DNA of 64,000 bases from Liolophura sinensis (lineage: Eukaryota; Mollusca; Polyplacophora; Chitonida; Chitonidae). A program made the position numbers and the translations under genes. The DNA lies in NCBI RefSeq assembly GCF_032854445.1, contig NC_088304.1, positions 35,947,551 through 36,011,550 of the forward strand, given 5' to 3'. Positions 24,754-37,900 of this stretch are shown here, piece by piece; the first letter of the stretch is position 1, and every line of letters begins with the position of its first letter. The notes under the pieces are model-generated. The model made no database searches. It saw only the letters and a list, made by a program, of their open reading frames with translations, and was not told where the DNA came from.

Positions 24754-25405
24754 GATGTAGAGTTCTGTTTGAGTAATGAAGACATTTAAAACCTCGGGAG
24801 TGTGTTGTTTGATTCAATTCGTATACTCCATTTTAACTGATGCAGTAAGGACAGAACGCAACGAGGGTGGGATGTACAGTTCTGTTGAGGTTATGAAGAC
24901 GTAAAACCTCGGGAGCGTGTTGTGCAATTCAAATTGTATACTCCTTCCTAATGTACGTCCTAATGTACGTCCTAGTGTACGTCCTAGTGTACGTCCTAAT
25001 GTACGTCATAGTGTACGTCCTAATGTACGTCATAGTGTACGTTCTAATGTACGTCCTAATGTACGTCCTAATGTACGTCCTAATGTACGTCATAGTGTAC
25101 GTCCTAATGTACGTCCTAATGTACGTCCTAATGTACGTCCTAACGTACGTCCTAATGTACGTCCTAGTGTACGTCCTAGTGTACGCCCTAATGTACGTCA
25201 TAGTGTACGTCCTAATGTACGTCCTAGTGTACGTTCTAATGTACGTCCTAATGTACGTCCTAATGTACGTCCTAGTGTACGCCCTAATGTACGTCCTAAC
25301 GTACGTCCTAGTGTACGTCCTAATGTATGTTCTCATGTACGTTCTAATGTACGTCCTAATGTACGTCCTAATGTACGTCCTAGTGTATGCAGTACCGGCA
25401 GAACT
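24754..25405. repeat. 117-bp duplication, second copy split by a 12-bp array
   Basis: Copy 1 (24754-24870) and copy 2 (from 24871) share 'agttctgtt', 'aaaacctcgggag.gtgttgt', 'gtatactcc' and 'atgcagta..g.cagaac'. In copy 2 the interval between 'tatactcc' and 'atgcagta' is occupied by the 12-bp array, so the last shared block reappears only after it, at about 25387-25405. Confidence 0.75.
24947..25390. repeat. 12-bp minisatellite, 37 copies
   Basis: Exactly 444 bp of 'cctaatgtacgt', with point variants (catagtgtacgt, cctaacgtacgt). It yields open frames on both strands: a four-residue PNVR repeat (24917-25408 plus), MYVL (24951 plus) and IRTY (minus). GTAC and ACGT are self-complementary, so single strands can fold. 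Not a gene. Confidence 0.96.
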
Positions 25406-25654
25406 TAACACTCTGTTTTGATTTTCTTTTGTGTTGACTGATTCATTTGCTGTTAATTATTAGTCCATCTCTTTATGATCTTAACACAATTAGCATGCCA
25501 AAGTTTTGGCCTGTATGAAGTATGATCCCCCGATAAAAGAGTGTTATATGTGCGAGAAACAAATCAGTGTGTTGTTGTTGAGATAAGTCCAATGCCGACT
25601 GAATTCATGCATGCACGAATGCATATTTTAGCATTGTCAAAAATATTACCGTAT

Positions 25655-25770
25655 GTAGATTGTCTTGGGTTTGCCCCAAAACACCAATCAAATAAATAAA
25701 TAAATACTAACATCATAATAAGTGAAATATTCTTGCTTATGGCGATAAACGACTATCAAATGATTAAATG
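25655..25770 (+). mobile_element. Two adjacent SINE-A tail fragments
   Basis: 'ccaaaacaccaatcaaataa' plus (aaat)n at about 25674-25707 is followed directly by 'ataagtgaaatattcttg' and a second worn tail ending near 25768. Confidence 0.55.
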
Positions 25771-26186
25771 CTAAAACCATAAAGAAACTTGTCCAGCCAT
25801 ATAACGTATAAGCATTATATTTGCTTTCGTTTAGAAGGGGTCATGTGTCAAAAAAAGACTCAAGGTCAAGGACTCAGCAGGTCAACTCGATAAGCAACTC
25901 TCAGTCAAGAGAGGAAAGGCCGAGTATAATACTTGCACTGACTACAAGAGGCTATCGTCGTTATCACAGAAATAATGTCAAAATATATATACTCTTTAAA
26001 AAAAGAAACTTGACGCTGACATTCCAAGTTTAATAAGAAATCTGACAAACACGAAACAAGCACTATATGATTAAGACACAGGAGGTAGGTGCATGTCCAA
26101 AACACCTCCGCCCTGAATTCACTGGAAAAGGCAGACACGGGCATTTACGAGACAAAGGGTAAGTCAAAATGCCAGTTGATAGGTGG

Positions 26187-26850
26187 ACCAACATGCTGTT
26201 GAAGGATCTCGTCGCAATATCTCATGCCCGCCAATGTATCTGGCACATGCACAAGTGCCGTCCTACCACGAAGATGGATTCCCGCCCACACCATCACACT
26301 ACCGCCACCAAAGCGGTCGGCTTGTTGCACACAATTAGGGGCGTAGCATTCACCCCGACGTCGAGATACACGTACACGTCCGCCAGCTCGCCTGACGTGA
26401 AAACGCTACTCAACAAGCGTGAACGATACAGCCCTCCGCCTGGCGGCTGGTTATCTCAGAATCTGCTGGCACCACTGGAGGCGCTCTGCAAAGTGACGTG
26501 GACTTGGGGCGTTACGTCGCACGGGTCGTCTAGCAAACAATCCTGCCTATCTCAGCCGATTTCGAACAATTTGGTCGGAGTCCAGGAATTTGTGTTGTTG
26601 TACTTGTCGCTGTAGTGGTTCGATCTCTGAGATGACGCACCCGGATGTATCGATCTTGAGCGACGGTTGTTTCTCGAGGTCGCCCGGACCTTGGTCTGTC
26701 ATTGACAGTCTAAGTAGCGTTATGTCGTGTCCATATTGCAGATTTCGTCTGTCTGAATACACCAAAGTGCTTTGCTACAGCTGCGCGAGATTCACCCGCT
26801 TCCAGTCTTCCAGTTGCATTGTTGCGATGATACGAGGTCAGTCTTGGCAT
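26187..26850 (-). pseudogene. Tc1/mariner-type transposase, dead and 3'-truncated
   Basis: The reading begins at an ATG (26850) with MPRLTSYHRNN, then an HTH-like segment (ESRAAVAKHFGV) and the DRPRSGRPRETT linker typical of Tc1-like transposases. It continues through AQDRYIRVRHLRDRT, shifts frame near 26580, and goes on with VRNRLR, RPVRRNA and QWCQQ, then GGGSVMVWAGI and RYCDEILQQHV, hallmarks of the DDE catalytic core. It is broken in several ways. There are stops at 26710-26712, 26547-26549 and near 26450, and the first catalytic DES-type motif reads V-E-stop at 26406-26414. The protein is cut off after QQHVGP near 26187, so the last part of the DDE domain is missing. Intact relatives cut and paste DNA at TA dinucleotides; this copy cannot. 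A sequence resembling a Tc1 end (aaaaaaagaaacttgacgct, about 25998) lies downstream, but I could not find a convincing partner on the other side. Confidence 0.85.
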
Positions 26851-26990
26851 TATTGTGTACACTACTGCGTGGAAATGAGACTTGATGGAATTACTCCTGT
26901 AGCGGCATTTTATGCCCCACGAGTAGAAGATTCGACCTGCGAATTTCTACAACACCATAATGCTTGTGCTTCTTAGAGGGATACGGTTCA

Positions 26991-27937
26991 GCGCTTGAGT
27001 ACAAACGTCGATTGTGGTTACGTTCACGCGCGTTGGACATGAAGATTTGGGGTTTTTGACATCATCATTCGGACACTAACTCCTAGGAGTAAAATGTTGC
27101 CTTTTATTCTGTGATGATAAACTGATAACATTCTGATTACATATTACCAGAAGTTTTGTGATATCGCTATAAGACCATTTGTTTTCTAATAATTTAAAAA
27201 ATTTAAATAAGTATTTTTCATGTTTCAGGTTAAGAACGTGGCCACGATCGGTAAATATTTGTTTATCTCTCACATTTGTTCGTGTGTGGTGCCTGAGTGG
27301 CCACATGATCTAATGCGCTGATACATGTATGACTGTTTATACAGCAAACAGGCACACAGACAAAATTGCGTCAGTTTATCCCGTAGGTTACTCACCTTAA
27401 TAATAATAAAATAGAGGGAAATCTTGTGCATAGCAATATACCCACTCAATGTGTCGGAAGTTTCTGAGTAAATAGGGAGTTAAGCACAAATCAATCAAAT
27501 AAACAAGACTGTAGTGCTAATATGATTTGACATATATACATCTATAGCGCGCTCCACCAAAACATCTGTGTTCACAATTATACTGTAAATTGAAACTTAT
27601 ACTTAGGTTATTTGGTAGGTTGTTGCACGGTTGCTGATTACCCAAGTGTCATGGGTAACCCTATACCTCCCACCCACCACCTATCCACCCACTTCAGTCC
27701 ACACCCTTTACCTCTACCACTCGTTCGAATGGCGCGCCTGTTGATATGTGTCTAGACCGCACGATCTTATGTATCAGTGTTCTGACGAAAACGAAAAATA
27801 TAAGCAGACATGCCTTTGTACGTAGATGAAAAGAAGGGTTAACGGGAAAAAATATTCCATCTATCACAAGGAAATGAACTTCAAGCAATAACCATGTGCT
27901 TAGAACCAGCAATAAATGTTATTACTTCAATCGCTAG
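26991..27937. other. No gene recognised
   Basis: A worn SINE-like tail occurs at about 27470-27510 ('caaatcaatcaaataaac'). There is a C-rich stretch at 27668-27692. Frames are short. Confidence 0.45.
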
Positions 27938-28224
27938 ATGGGATTCGTGGGCGACGTCGTTAGCACACCAGCGCGGGGCAATGGCCCAGGAGCCTCTAAC
28001 CAACTCTGCCGCTTTGAGTGCAAGCCAAGGTCATACTTTTTTTCCTCTCCGAAAACACGTGAGAAGATCTTGCCGCGGCCTGTGGATGGTCGTGTGTTTC
28101 CCCGGCCTACGCCCAGTTCCCCCCACCCACCCTACCCTAACCATAATGCTTCCCGCAGCCGTATATTAGTGAGAAATTCTTGAGTATGACTTAAAATACA
28201 AATCAAATAAATAAATAAATAAAT
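27938..28224 (+). mobile_element. SINE-A, near full length including head
   Basis: A tRNA-like head with 'cccaggagcctctaaccaac' and a degraded B-box region 'gagtgcaagcc' is followed by 'cctgtggatggtcgtgtg', 'gccgtatattagtgagaaat', 'ttcttgagtatgac' and an (aaat)n tail. It is one of the most complete copies here and can anchor a family consensus. The 91- and 81-codon frames across it are not genes. Confidence 0.8.
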
Positions 28225-29941
28225 CGAAAGGACAATCAGTTTGCGTGTTCAACCCCGGACGTGAACAGAAAATTTGTTGAGTTTACGCTGTCGTTGACTG
28301 AGAATGTGGTGAGCGACATTAAGCAGTCGACAACGCTCATGTGGCCGTTTGCTTGCTCATTGTTTCATTGAAAGATCTCTTATTCTTATTGGTTAAATAA
28401 CAATCACGTAAGTCAACCAATTTGTACACATTTTAGATCAACAAAACACCTACTTCTGTAAAAACTCAAGCTAGAGAATATGATAAATCGCTCACGCCTA
28501 CATTCACTGCATGTCTGTAATTTGTGCAAATATCTTAGTAAATATACATAAATAAGTTATACAGAGATGTTAATCGTTGCCACACCCTCTGACATTAACA
28601 GAAATGTCAGTAACTGAGTTACATGTAAACCGTTATATGAATAAGCAAAGAAGTCTTGTGTGACGATGAAAGAATTCGTATGGACAGGAAACATACCGTG
28701 AGGTCAAGAAGACAGTCACGATTGTCTCGAACAGTCAATGAAATATTTAGATTGCCTCAGCCATTAATAAGTAATGAGAAAACAAGCCTATCAAATAGGT
28801 CATTACCCACACATAAGATAAACACGTCAACATGTTCAAATATTAAGAATATTTTATTTCGCAATGCTTATGCGCTTATCACTGATATTAAGGGGAAAAA
28901 ACAGCTTTCAGTTCCTTTGCGTGTTGTTGAAAGCGTTTATGCAAATGTGTTAAACTTCTTGTTTTTAATTATGTTCTAAATGTGACAAATGTCCCACAAG
29001 CATTGTCTTATTATTCAAGGTATATGCTAATGAGTTTGTGTGATATAAACATGTATGCATAATGCAGATTTGGGTTTTCTTCCTAAACGAGAGAACAAAC
29101 ATGTGGACGAAGGAATCCAGAGCCACGTACCCCTCCTAAATACACATACTCCACAATGAATAATTCAATGCCTTGTGAGTACACTCGATTGTTATTTCCC
29201 CTCAGTGTCGCAAAAGAAGATGCTCGGACCACCCCAAATATGCATTAAACAAGATGACTCACTCTTAGCTTTTGAAAATGACGAATGTTAACTTTTGTTT
29301 CATAGAGCACTCTAGCTTATCAGCATTAATGGCAAGATGGCTGCGGAACCGGTTTTGGCTCGAGACTATATGTATCTTGAATTTCATAACGGCAAACCCG
29401 ACGGGGTCCGTCATCTAACTGAGAGCCAATGTACAATTTTTACACGTTCATATACATGTACTCGGTGTTACTCCATAGAACTTTGCAGCATTTAATGTAG
29501 TACAAAATATTTCGAAGTTCTATCATTGAAATGGTATATGCAATTTCAACACTGTCGTGAAGTACGCCATGTAACGCGAGTAATGAGGTAAATATATAAA
29601 ATAGCCACTAGCAAAGGTGTAGTTTTCCATCATTCACGCTGCGTAGTTTAATACAGTAGGGATGATATTACCGTTAAATATACTTATGACGTCGACTCAT
29701 TCATCAAAGACACCTTTACCTGCATGATTATTGTGTATATACAGTATCTCACCTGTCTTCTATAAGTCCATGTTCCAGTTGTGAAAGAGTCTTGCTAAGT
29801 CCCAGACGTTTATTGTGGGTTGTAGATACAAAGAAATATCGGGGCTTCATGTGGGTGTTGAATCGGGCAGCGCCTCATTTGCACGTAAGGTGTTATATTT
29901 TATAACTCTAAACCCCGAAGCTTTCCTCCCACCAAATTGCT
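28225..29941. other. No gene recognised
   Basis: AT-rich. The largest frame (28656-28979, 107 codons, plus) has no recognisable domain and no exon signals I would defend. Confidence 0.4.
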
Positions 29942-30013
29942 GAACACTGTCGTCTAAGTGATATATTCTTGAGTACGGCGTAAAACACCAATCAAATAAA
30001 TAAATAAATAAAT
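29942..30013 (+). mobile_element. SINE-A tail fragment
   Basis: 'gtcgtctaagtgatatattc', 'ttgagtacggcgtaaaacac' and (aaat)n form a severely 5'-truncated copy. Confidence 0.85.
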
Positions 30014-31279
30014 GAACACCAAAACCTCCGTCTTAACAGTAAGCTGTGTGGCTGGCCTTTCTTCATTAAGGTACATGCAAACTGCAAAAGCCATTCCAAA
30101 TGCTACACTCCAAGAGCTGTGGTCGTCTGTTTTGGTTTTATTTCTGTGCAGGATTTTTTTTTATTTTTCACAACCACCCATCAAGATTTATTTAACTGCC
30201 AATATTTTATTTCATGTTATTTATTATACCATATCTCAGTAAACATGCCTGCAGACTGACTTTCATCTTGTGTACTTCCTCGTTTTCAGTTGTTAAGCAA
30301 AGGCTTGCCATGCAGCCTTGTATTTCCGCCCCCTAATTAATTGCTTTAAATTTTAAAATAGCCTGTGAAAGTAATAAAACTCTCTTTCATCCAGGAGGAA
30401 AGTACATTCAACCTTCTTGCTCAGTTCTGTTTCTGAGAGTTACCTCATCGCACGAGTACTTGCTAACCCCACAAGCGATGAACCGCGTCAAAACGTTATC
30501 TTATGTGCAAATAATATCATATAATATATATATATATATATATGCACATATCATATTACTGCCCCAAAGTCGTACGCGTAGTAGTATCAGCGGAGTATAA
30601 ACTCTAACGTTCTTACTGCTTTTTGTAAACGTATCTACCTGGAGCCAAAGATGAGCCTCGGATACAGAAACAAGAACATAAAGTGAAACTACAGTATAAA
30701 AACGGAAGCAAAATGTGATTGATCAGAACAGTTAGTGTAGCTGTTTCTGTTCTTCGACCGGGTTATGGTGTATTGTTTTATGTACAGATAGGCGAAACAG
30801 TTTCATGTGCAAATATGTATGATCTTGTCCCTGGCGACAAGAGTGTTGTTAATGTATGTGTGGAAGTTATTTTATTTCTTTGTGACGATATGACACCAAA
30901 ATAGTACCGACATAGTAATACCTGAAAGGACATGGTTGAAAATCACCAGTGTGAGGGTTCTTAAAAAGAGCTACAAAAAACAACACCCAGAAAACCTAAA
31001 GAGGATGACTGAATGAATGTTGGGGGTTGGAAAACACAAACAGAAGACACTGGTATGATGCAATACAGCTTCCCATATAAACATATGTAGAATCTTCCTC
31101 ATGTTTTACCTGTGATCGATGCCTTCACTGTTTCCTGGTCTCTGATAACAATTAAAACGCAATTCCGTTTAGTTACAGGGCCTTCTGCTTGAACTTGAAC
31201 AAGAGAGTTATTATTTGGTATGGACATAATATGTGTTTTCTGTAATAAGACGGAAATTCTGTGATCGTCTTGCAGCATA
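30014..31279. other. No gene recognised
   Basis: Contains a (TA)n tract at 30524-30543 within a partly palindromic stretch (atatcatata ... atatcatatt). Only short frames. Confidence 0.45.
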
Positions 31280-31289
31280 CGAAATTTGA

Positions 31290-31659
31290 GTGAGTGAGTG
31301 AGTGAGTGCTTGGGGTTTAACGTCGTACTCAACAATTTTTCAGTCATATGACGACGAAGGAATCATTAGCGTGCATGTACGTGTAATGTGCCTCCTTGTT
31401 GCAGGACGGATTTCAACCGCTCTTTTATTTAGTGCTGCTTCACTGAGACGACTTACCGAAGGCAAGTAAGCCGCCCCGCCCGAGCCATTATACTGATACG
31501 GGTCAACCAGTCGTTGCACTATCCCCTTCATGCTGAACGCCAAGCGAGGAAGTTACAACTTCCTCTTTTAAAGTCTTAGGTGTGACTTGATCAAGGATTG
31601 ATCCTGGATCTACCGGTCCCGAAGCGGACGCTCTACCAACTGTGCTGTCCGGGCCGGTC
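31290..31659 (-). mobile_element. SINE-B, full length, with 10-bp target-site duplication
   Basis: On its own strand it begins with a tRNA-derived head at about 31659: 'cagcacagttggtagagcg' is the A box and 'ccaggatcaatcc' the B-box region. It ends in (CACT)n, seen on plus as gagtgagtgag. The flanks carry an exact direct repeat, cgaaatttga, at 31280-31289 and 31660-31669. It contains the palindrome gaggaagtt-ac-aacttcctc. The family is unrelated to SINE-A except for a faintly similar 'acgtcgtactcaacaatttt'. Confidence 0.92.
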
Positions 31660-31669
31660 CGAAATTTGA

Positions 31670-34600
31670 ACCCATGACCTTATTAATACACTAGCTAAAT
31701 AAATCTATACAGGACCATACATTCTTGTTATGTGGTCAATCACATTTATTCTGATGCCATCCGGATTCTGACACGTTGAACTTCTTGCTTGTGTTAGCGA
31801 CAGAGTACGTGTGGTTGGGTTTCTGGGCAACTGAAGAATGTGCCCCGGTTTGCTACCCTTGTGGGCGGATAGTTCGCGGTATTTATCAGTAAAGTACATC
31901 TGCTGATTACCACTTGTCCGTCAAGCCGAATCACTCTCCTTTCAAACTGGGGTCTGGTCGCTAAAGAAAATTACAGCTCCACTAGTAATACAAGTACTTG
32001 TATGTTTTCATCTCAGAACAAATGTGCATCCCCTCAAAAACAGTGTAATTTGATATGGTTTTATCTCCCTTGAAACTCATTTTCATGCAATGATATTGGG
32101 GTTATTGGAATGTTGGTCTAAAATACGTAGGCAGGAGAACGAAGGCATTTAAAGGAATCATACGGTAAAATGTTTCCACGGCTCAAGGGTTTGAAAGAAA
32201 TTTTATATTTCTACTTGTGTTTTGATTGTGGATGCCCAGTCAATGAGGCCTTACACTTGAGAATCCATCTAGCTTTTTATTGAGATAAAAATTCGAGGAA
32301 ACAAATTTGATCAAAGTATTTCTGCCCACAGGGGACACGTGTTTTTCTGCTGTATAGCGGTATATTTATATTGATGTATTCCTCGTATATATATAGCCAA
32401 GCGTCGTGCATACCCTGCCCTGTAGCGCTTGTTCGATTGTGAGGCAATTTAAACCAACGACACTACAAAAACTAGTGTGTCATCGATGTTCTGTCAAACG
32501 CCTTCACTCCAAGTGTCCTTAATTTCACAATTAGTATAGTTTCTGGCTGTGGTCAGAATACAGGAAATTGATCCCTGATCCTTGCGGGAATACGCCGCAC
32601 AGGTAAAGTCTTGAGCAAACGTCTGAGAAAATAGTATAGTCTGTGGTGGTATTTGCTGAAATACGGGTGGATAACTTGGTACTGCAAGCACCAGTGCTTG
32701 CATTGGTAAATGCAGTTATCTCCCTTTCTTTCCCACTACTGTCGATATCCTGTGTTTATGCACATTTAACTTGAAGTTTTGTATGCATTAAGCCATGAGG
32801 TCTATTATTAAATTGTACAATTCTTACCTTTATCTGCCTGTGTTATTAGTCGTCTTTCATTGTAAGACGAAAACTCTTCTAATACAGGAACTATTTGTAT
32901 AGTCATGGTAATATACCGATGTATAAATAAAGGCAGGTGCCCGATACGTGTGCAGCAATATAACCAGATCATTCAGAGCCAACAATTTATGCAAGTCGGT
33001 TACACTTAAGTCCAAGCTGTGCCGTGAATTCAAAATATGTGACCTGATTCAATACAATAATGTAGTTCCGCTTTTTTGTAATTCTACTGAGTGGGTTTGG
33101 CAGTGACTGCATTCAAGTAATCTAGCTTACTCTTTACACATCTGGCGCAGTCATAGTTGTTATCACCACCATCAAGTGAGGTGCATGATAAGGAGTCTCT
33201 TCTTAGACGTGGTGAATGATGATTTGTCTGCACTTGTTTGTACTATGGGGTGGCGGAGAAGAATACGTAGAGGTCGTCCAAAAAGACAGGGAGGTGATTA
33301 TGGCTTCTCGGATTTCCGAGTTAGGCACTAAACAAAACTTTGCCCGTGAAATCTGACACAGTTTATTGTTTGTCTCGAACAGGTTGAACTGTGAGATAGG
33401 AGATATATGAATCCAGACACGGGCATACATAAGAGAACTGTTCTTTACGTTTGCTTGGGTCTGTCTACTGCGCATCTGTATGCCAAACCGAATACCTGTG
33501 AAGGTCCAGAAAGCCCGGTACCCAGTACCCCACTTTCTCCAAACCTTGCCCTCACCAATCCATCCTGGTACCATCGCTCACCACATACCAACCCCCTTTT
33601 AGAGCATGGTCGTGTTCGCTTTACATCACTGTCCCCACAAACAAAATGTATACAGAAACCTTGAAAAACGCTGAGGTCACTGGAGTCGCGTAGATGAGGC
33701 AGGAAGTGATGTCAGAACACACAAAATCTCTGTCTCAATGCTCGGTTGATACATCCACATTCGCTTTACCTAAAGTACATGTATGCACAACATGATTCTA
33801 GCGGACACTTGAAACTATTTTATGGATGAATGCTGGTTATAGGCCCTCCCGATGACATCAGTGGTGAGGCTAAGCATATGCAAGCCCGCATACGTCTTAC
33901 AAGCTCCAAGGGTCAATCGTGTCTAGTGGTGGCAGCTGTTAAGTAAAGCGAAGGAAGAAAGCGACACATGCGCTGTAAGGAGTACGGCCACATACCAGAG
34001 TTTTCCGACAGACAATTCTTTTTTCTGGTCGCCTATCCTATGCTGATCACATTTGACAAGGTTAAAACGCCGTGACCACATTCCCCCGTTTTCCCGTCGT
34101 TACGTACGTCTGACCCGCCAGTCACTGGTAGTAACATTCTTGGTTCTGTTCATGTATATTATACAAAGCCTTAGCCAAGTTAAAGCTGACTACACGTACC
34201 TATGGTAAATCTGTCTGCCCTTCTGGTGCAAAGTTTGTTGCGGCTTTTCAGCTGTCAGTTTAATTTAATGTTTTATTGTATTGGTGGGCCAATTACACCT
34301 TAGACCCACGCTTTGACCCACTTTAAAAAGCCTACCCTATCCATCACCACAATTTGCGCTTTCAGCATGGTATCAACAACGTCCAAACTGCGCATTTAAA
34401 TCGCTTCCAAGTTTACAATCCATATTTAACTCCGGGACATGCATGCCCGCCAGATATCAGTTTTAACTCATGCTATTCACTCTAGAGTACACCCTAATTG
34501 CACTTCATCGTGGAAGTAGTTCATGCATATACCAGTTTCTGTAAGTGAGAGACCCACACCATATTTCAAACGCAAACAAATCTTTCTTGACCTCACATAA

Positions 34601-34870
34601 CTTCACCCACAACCACTGGTATCGTAGAGATATTCTTTATTACGTTATTATAGTCATGGTTCCTTGACACGCAATACCACATTGTGAATGTTTTCTTTAC
34701 CCTTATAGAGTTACTTTTATCAACCAGTGGATGGTAAAGTGGCGTCTTAAAGTGTCAGGAAGACGCGGCCATAAATCTACTTGTGCTATTTGCCAAACAC
34801 CGCTTGAACAAACACAAACACTATGTGTCAGTTACATGACAGGTCAGCATGTATTTATTGGAGATTGGTG
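31670..34870. other. No gene recognised
   Basis: Ordinary AT-rich DNA. At 33203-33664 two frames (123 codons minus, 85 codons plus) overlap without a recognisable domain. No arrays. Confidence 0.4.
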
Positions 34871-34871
34871 A

Positions 34872-34900
34872 GGGTGGGGGCCGTCGGGGGGGGGGAGGGG
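34872..34900 (+). other. G-rich tract with G-quadruplex potential
   Basis: Four or more G runs, including a run of ten G. Confidence 0.6.
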
Positions 34901-37900
34901 CGTCTGTTCTTTAGAACACAACTCGTCATGTACATTTTTATTCTATAACCTAAGCCATACTGATAATGCTGAGTTGGGTATACATATCCGAACGACACAT
35001 CGCATTCAATTGAACAACACAGGATTATTCAGTGCTAGTTGATTTCTGAGGTCCTTTTACATCGCGCGTATTTTATGTAAGGATCATTCTGTGGTGTTAT
35101 CACACGTATGCTTCACTTATTCCGGGACATCTCAAGCTTGGTATCGTCCAGCGTATAGTAACTGCCGACATACGTGTACAATATTCATAACATATATTAT
35201 AAAAACTGCTGGGGGTGTACACGATCTGCTGTAATCATATGCCCTTGCACAACGGCAACATATGTTTTCATGATGTCACAGCTTTACATAGCGGTCGCTA
35301 TATATGACAGCGTTGTTGTTTTCGAAATACCCTTTCTGTTGGCGTACTGTACCTCGATTTTGCGCTGTGTTGTGGAACATACATTTTTAAGATAAGAAAA
35401 ATTATATAAGAAACATTCTCCATATTTTGTCCTTTGAACACGTTTCTGTAGGAATTTTTAGATGTTATGAACCGGAATTTCTTTGTTCAATCACGGCTCA
35501 GAAAAAAACAGCAGCAGTGTATTTCTTCAGAATGGTTTGCATTCTATCATGTTCCACAAAAAAAGGAATCTTTGAACTTGAATGACCTTACCTTTACCGA
35601 TGAACTACATTTCACACATCAGACAATAACAAAAGTTAAAGACAGCGTCCTGTTACAGGTAGACAGTACATACCAAGTTATCTCAAATTTCTATTTCTCG
35701 TTTCTGACACAGAATGAAACATAGCGACCCTAATTTTTACGACATTATTCTTGAAAACACTTCGCCCTACTTTTATGTACCATGTGTAGACACATTGTTT
35801 ACATTGCGTGACGCTTGAGAGTTGTATGGTTTTACAAATTCTGTATAGCTGGGTACGTTTTTTTTACGTGCTTTTGCTTTTTTCTCCAAAGTGGTCCTTT
35901 GCACGCCATAGTCCTATTACACATTTGCTCAGTGCTTTACACGGTACTCAAGAATTCCATATGCTACTCTCGTGACTTGATTTTCATACAGAGGCATCGC
36001 TAGGCCTGTGCTGTTTTAATGATATTTTGCCTATATAACGTTTTTCATGACAGGAACTTTCAAACATATGAGCCTTTACCTCTAGTAAAACGCTTTTGGT
36101 TTGTAGGACACATTTCCATCAGAATCTCGACATATAATGTTACATAAAGAGCAAAATAAGCTAGAAAATAAATTGAGTCCATTTTATGTGATATGTCAAT
36201 GCGTCCGGATCTGACCAAACATACGCAGGAACCCACGATTTGAAATTGACATTATGGAGCATATGGGGCGATTACAAATCTTACATGGTGGAAATATGGC
36301 TAGATATATCGTTAGAAATAAGAGTCATCGTATCCACGAAGGCAGCAGGATCGAACCTACTGTGGAATGTAAGGAATTTTCACCTTTCGACGGCCATGTT
36401 TGTGAGTGGAGAAAACTTGGAAGAGCCCAGACCAAAACAACCGCACACTTCAATTACCTGAAAATTCCCTGATATAAAAAAGCAGGCGACCCTTTTTCAG
36501 AGCTGGGTTCAAACTCCCGACCACTTTTCCAAGGGCGATGGCCCTATGGATACAGCGTAAACATGAAACGTGATGTCCACGGCCCTGCTTGTAGTGTCTG
36601 TTCCAGTGGGTTTGTTGGCAGTTGCTACAAAAAGTCATGCAAGTGTTTTTCAGTATATCGTAACTGACAGAATTCTAGCGAGCCAAAGTTCAGTTATCGC
36701 GAGACAGTTCGCGATTTTGTGGAACTTATGAGGTATTTGTTGAGGAGTGGTGAATTACTTTCTGAGGCCACACTTCTCATGTAACCGCTTCATGTAAGCC
36801 GTCGTACCTGATACGTGAATGTTTTTTCAGAAGATCATTGCCAAATAAGCTCCATGAAGTAATCTGCCACAGGATTGGGCTAAAACACGTCACAACTGAA
36901 TACGAGTACGTAGATCTACTGTTGTGGATGATTGAAACCTGAGACGAAGGAGTAATCTCTATTCTGTCGCAGTGACTGATTTTGCTTCCACTCACGTTCT
37001 CCTCGTGTTAGCTTGGTAACTGGAATTCCTAACTCTCTCAGTATTGAAGGTTGAAAACGAATTATTTTGTGGATAAAGGTTAAAACAGTCCTACTGTATT
37101 ATTCAAATCTATAGTCATTTTTTGCTGACATGGATTTATTGATCATCTGTCTCGCAGAGTCCTGGTGGCAGAAATTATATCTTTTTCGTTTGAAGAACTT
37201 CCTAAGTTCACAAAAGTCCAGCTTCCCGATGTTATCAATTGTTCGTCTTTTTTAAATAACTTTTTGAGAACCCTTTTCAGATTGCCATAGTAAATGTATA
37301 TAAGCGGAAATATCAGAGCATACCGAGTCGTTAAATACTCACCTTTAAGCAAAAGTGTCACGTGGTCAGTATACTTCATGTAAGGTATAGTTTTTTTTTT
37401 ATATGAATGCGTATTCTGACGTCGAATATAACAAACATTAATGGAGGATATACTTCGTTCAAATGGTTTTAAAATTCTGCAAATTTTAATGCACGGTAAC
37501 TTTTGACTGAGCTTATCAGTAGAAAATTCTTGATTATGACGTTACACAGCAATCGAGTAAATAATTTAATCACATGTTTTGTTCCCCAAGTTCAAGATGC
37601 TCTTGTAGGGTCAGACTGATTTGCCCGTAAGATAAACTTGATTTTAACTTCTATCCATGGCAAATTGGAAACCTATTTGGAGACCCTTCATTGTGAACAG
37701 AGTAACTTCTAATTTCCTCTCACATATTATAGGTTTTAGAAACAATACAGAGAGGATACTTGTATATGGTATATCCATAAATATGCGTGTGTATCCGTCA
37801 ATAAGGCTTTTGTTAAGTCTTCAGCTGTTTCGATGGTTTTAATTTAGATTTCAGTGTTGAAACTGAAAAGTACCAGGTGATTCTGTTATTCGTTTTAATG

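Noticed and set aside
4104-25390. CRISPR-like look of several direct-repeat arrays
   Set aside because: Units are contiguous with no unique spacers and the sequence is clearly animal nuclear DNA.
31585-31659. tRNA gene
   Set aside because: A and B box motifs are present but they are the head of a SINE-B bounded by target-site duplications.
33203-33664. Opposing frames of 123 and 85 codons
   Set aside because: No recognisable domain, no clear exon signals and neither strand preferred.
36240-36472. Two overlapping 72-73 codon plus frames
   Set aside because: No domain. Part (gtgagtggagaaaac ... agagccca) faintly resembles a SINE body, so a worn repeat is more likely.
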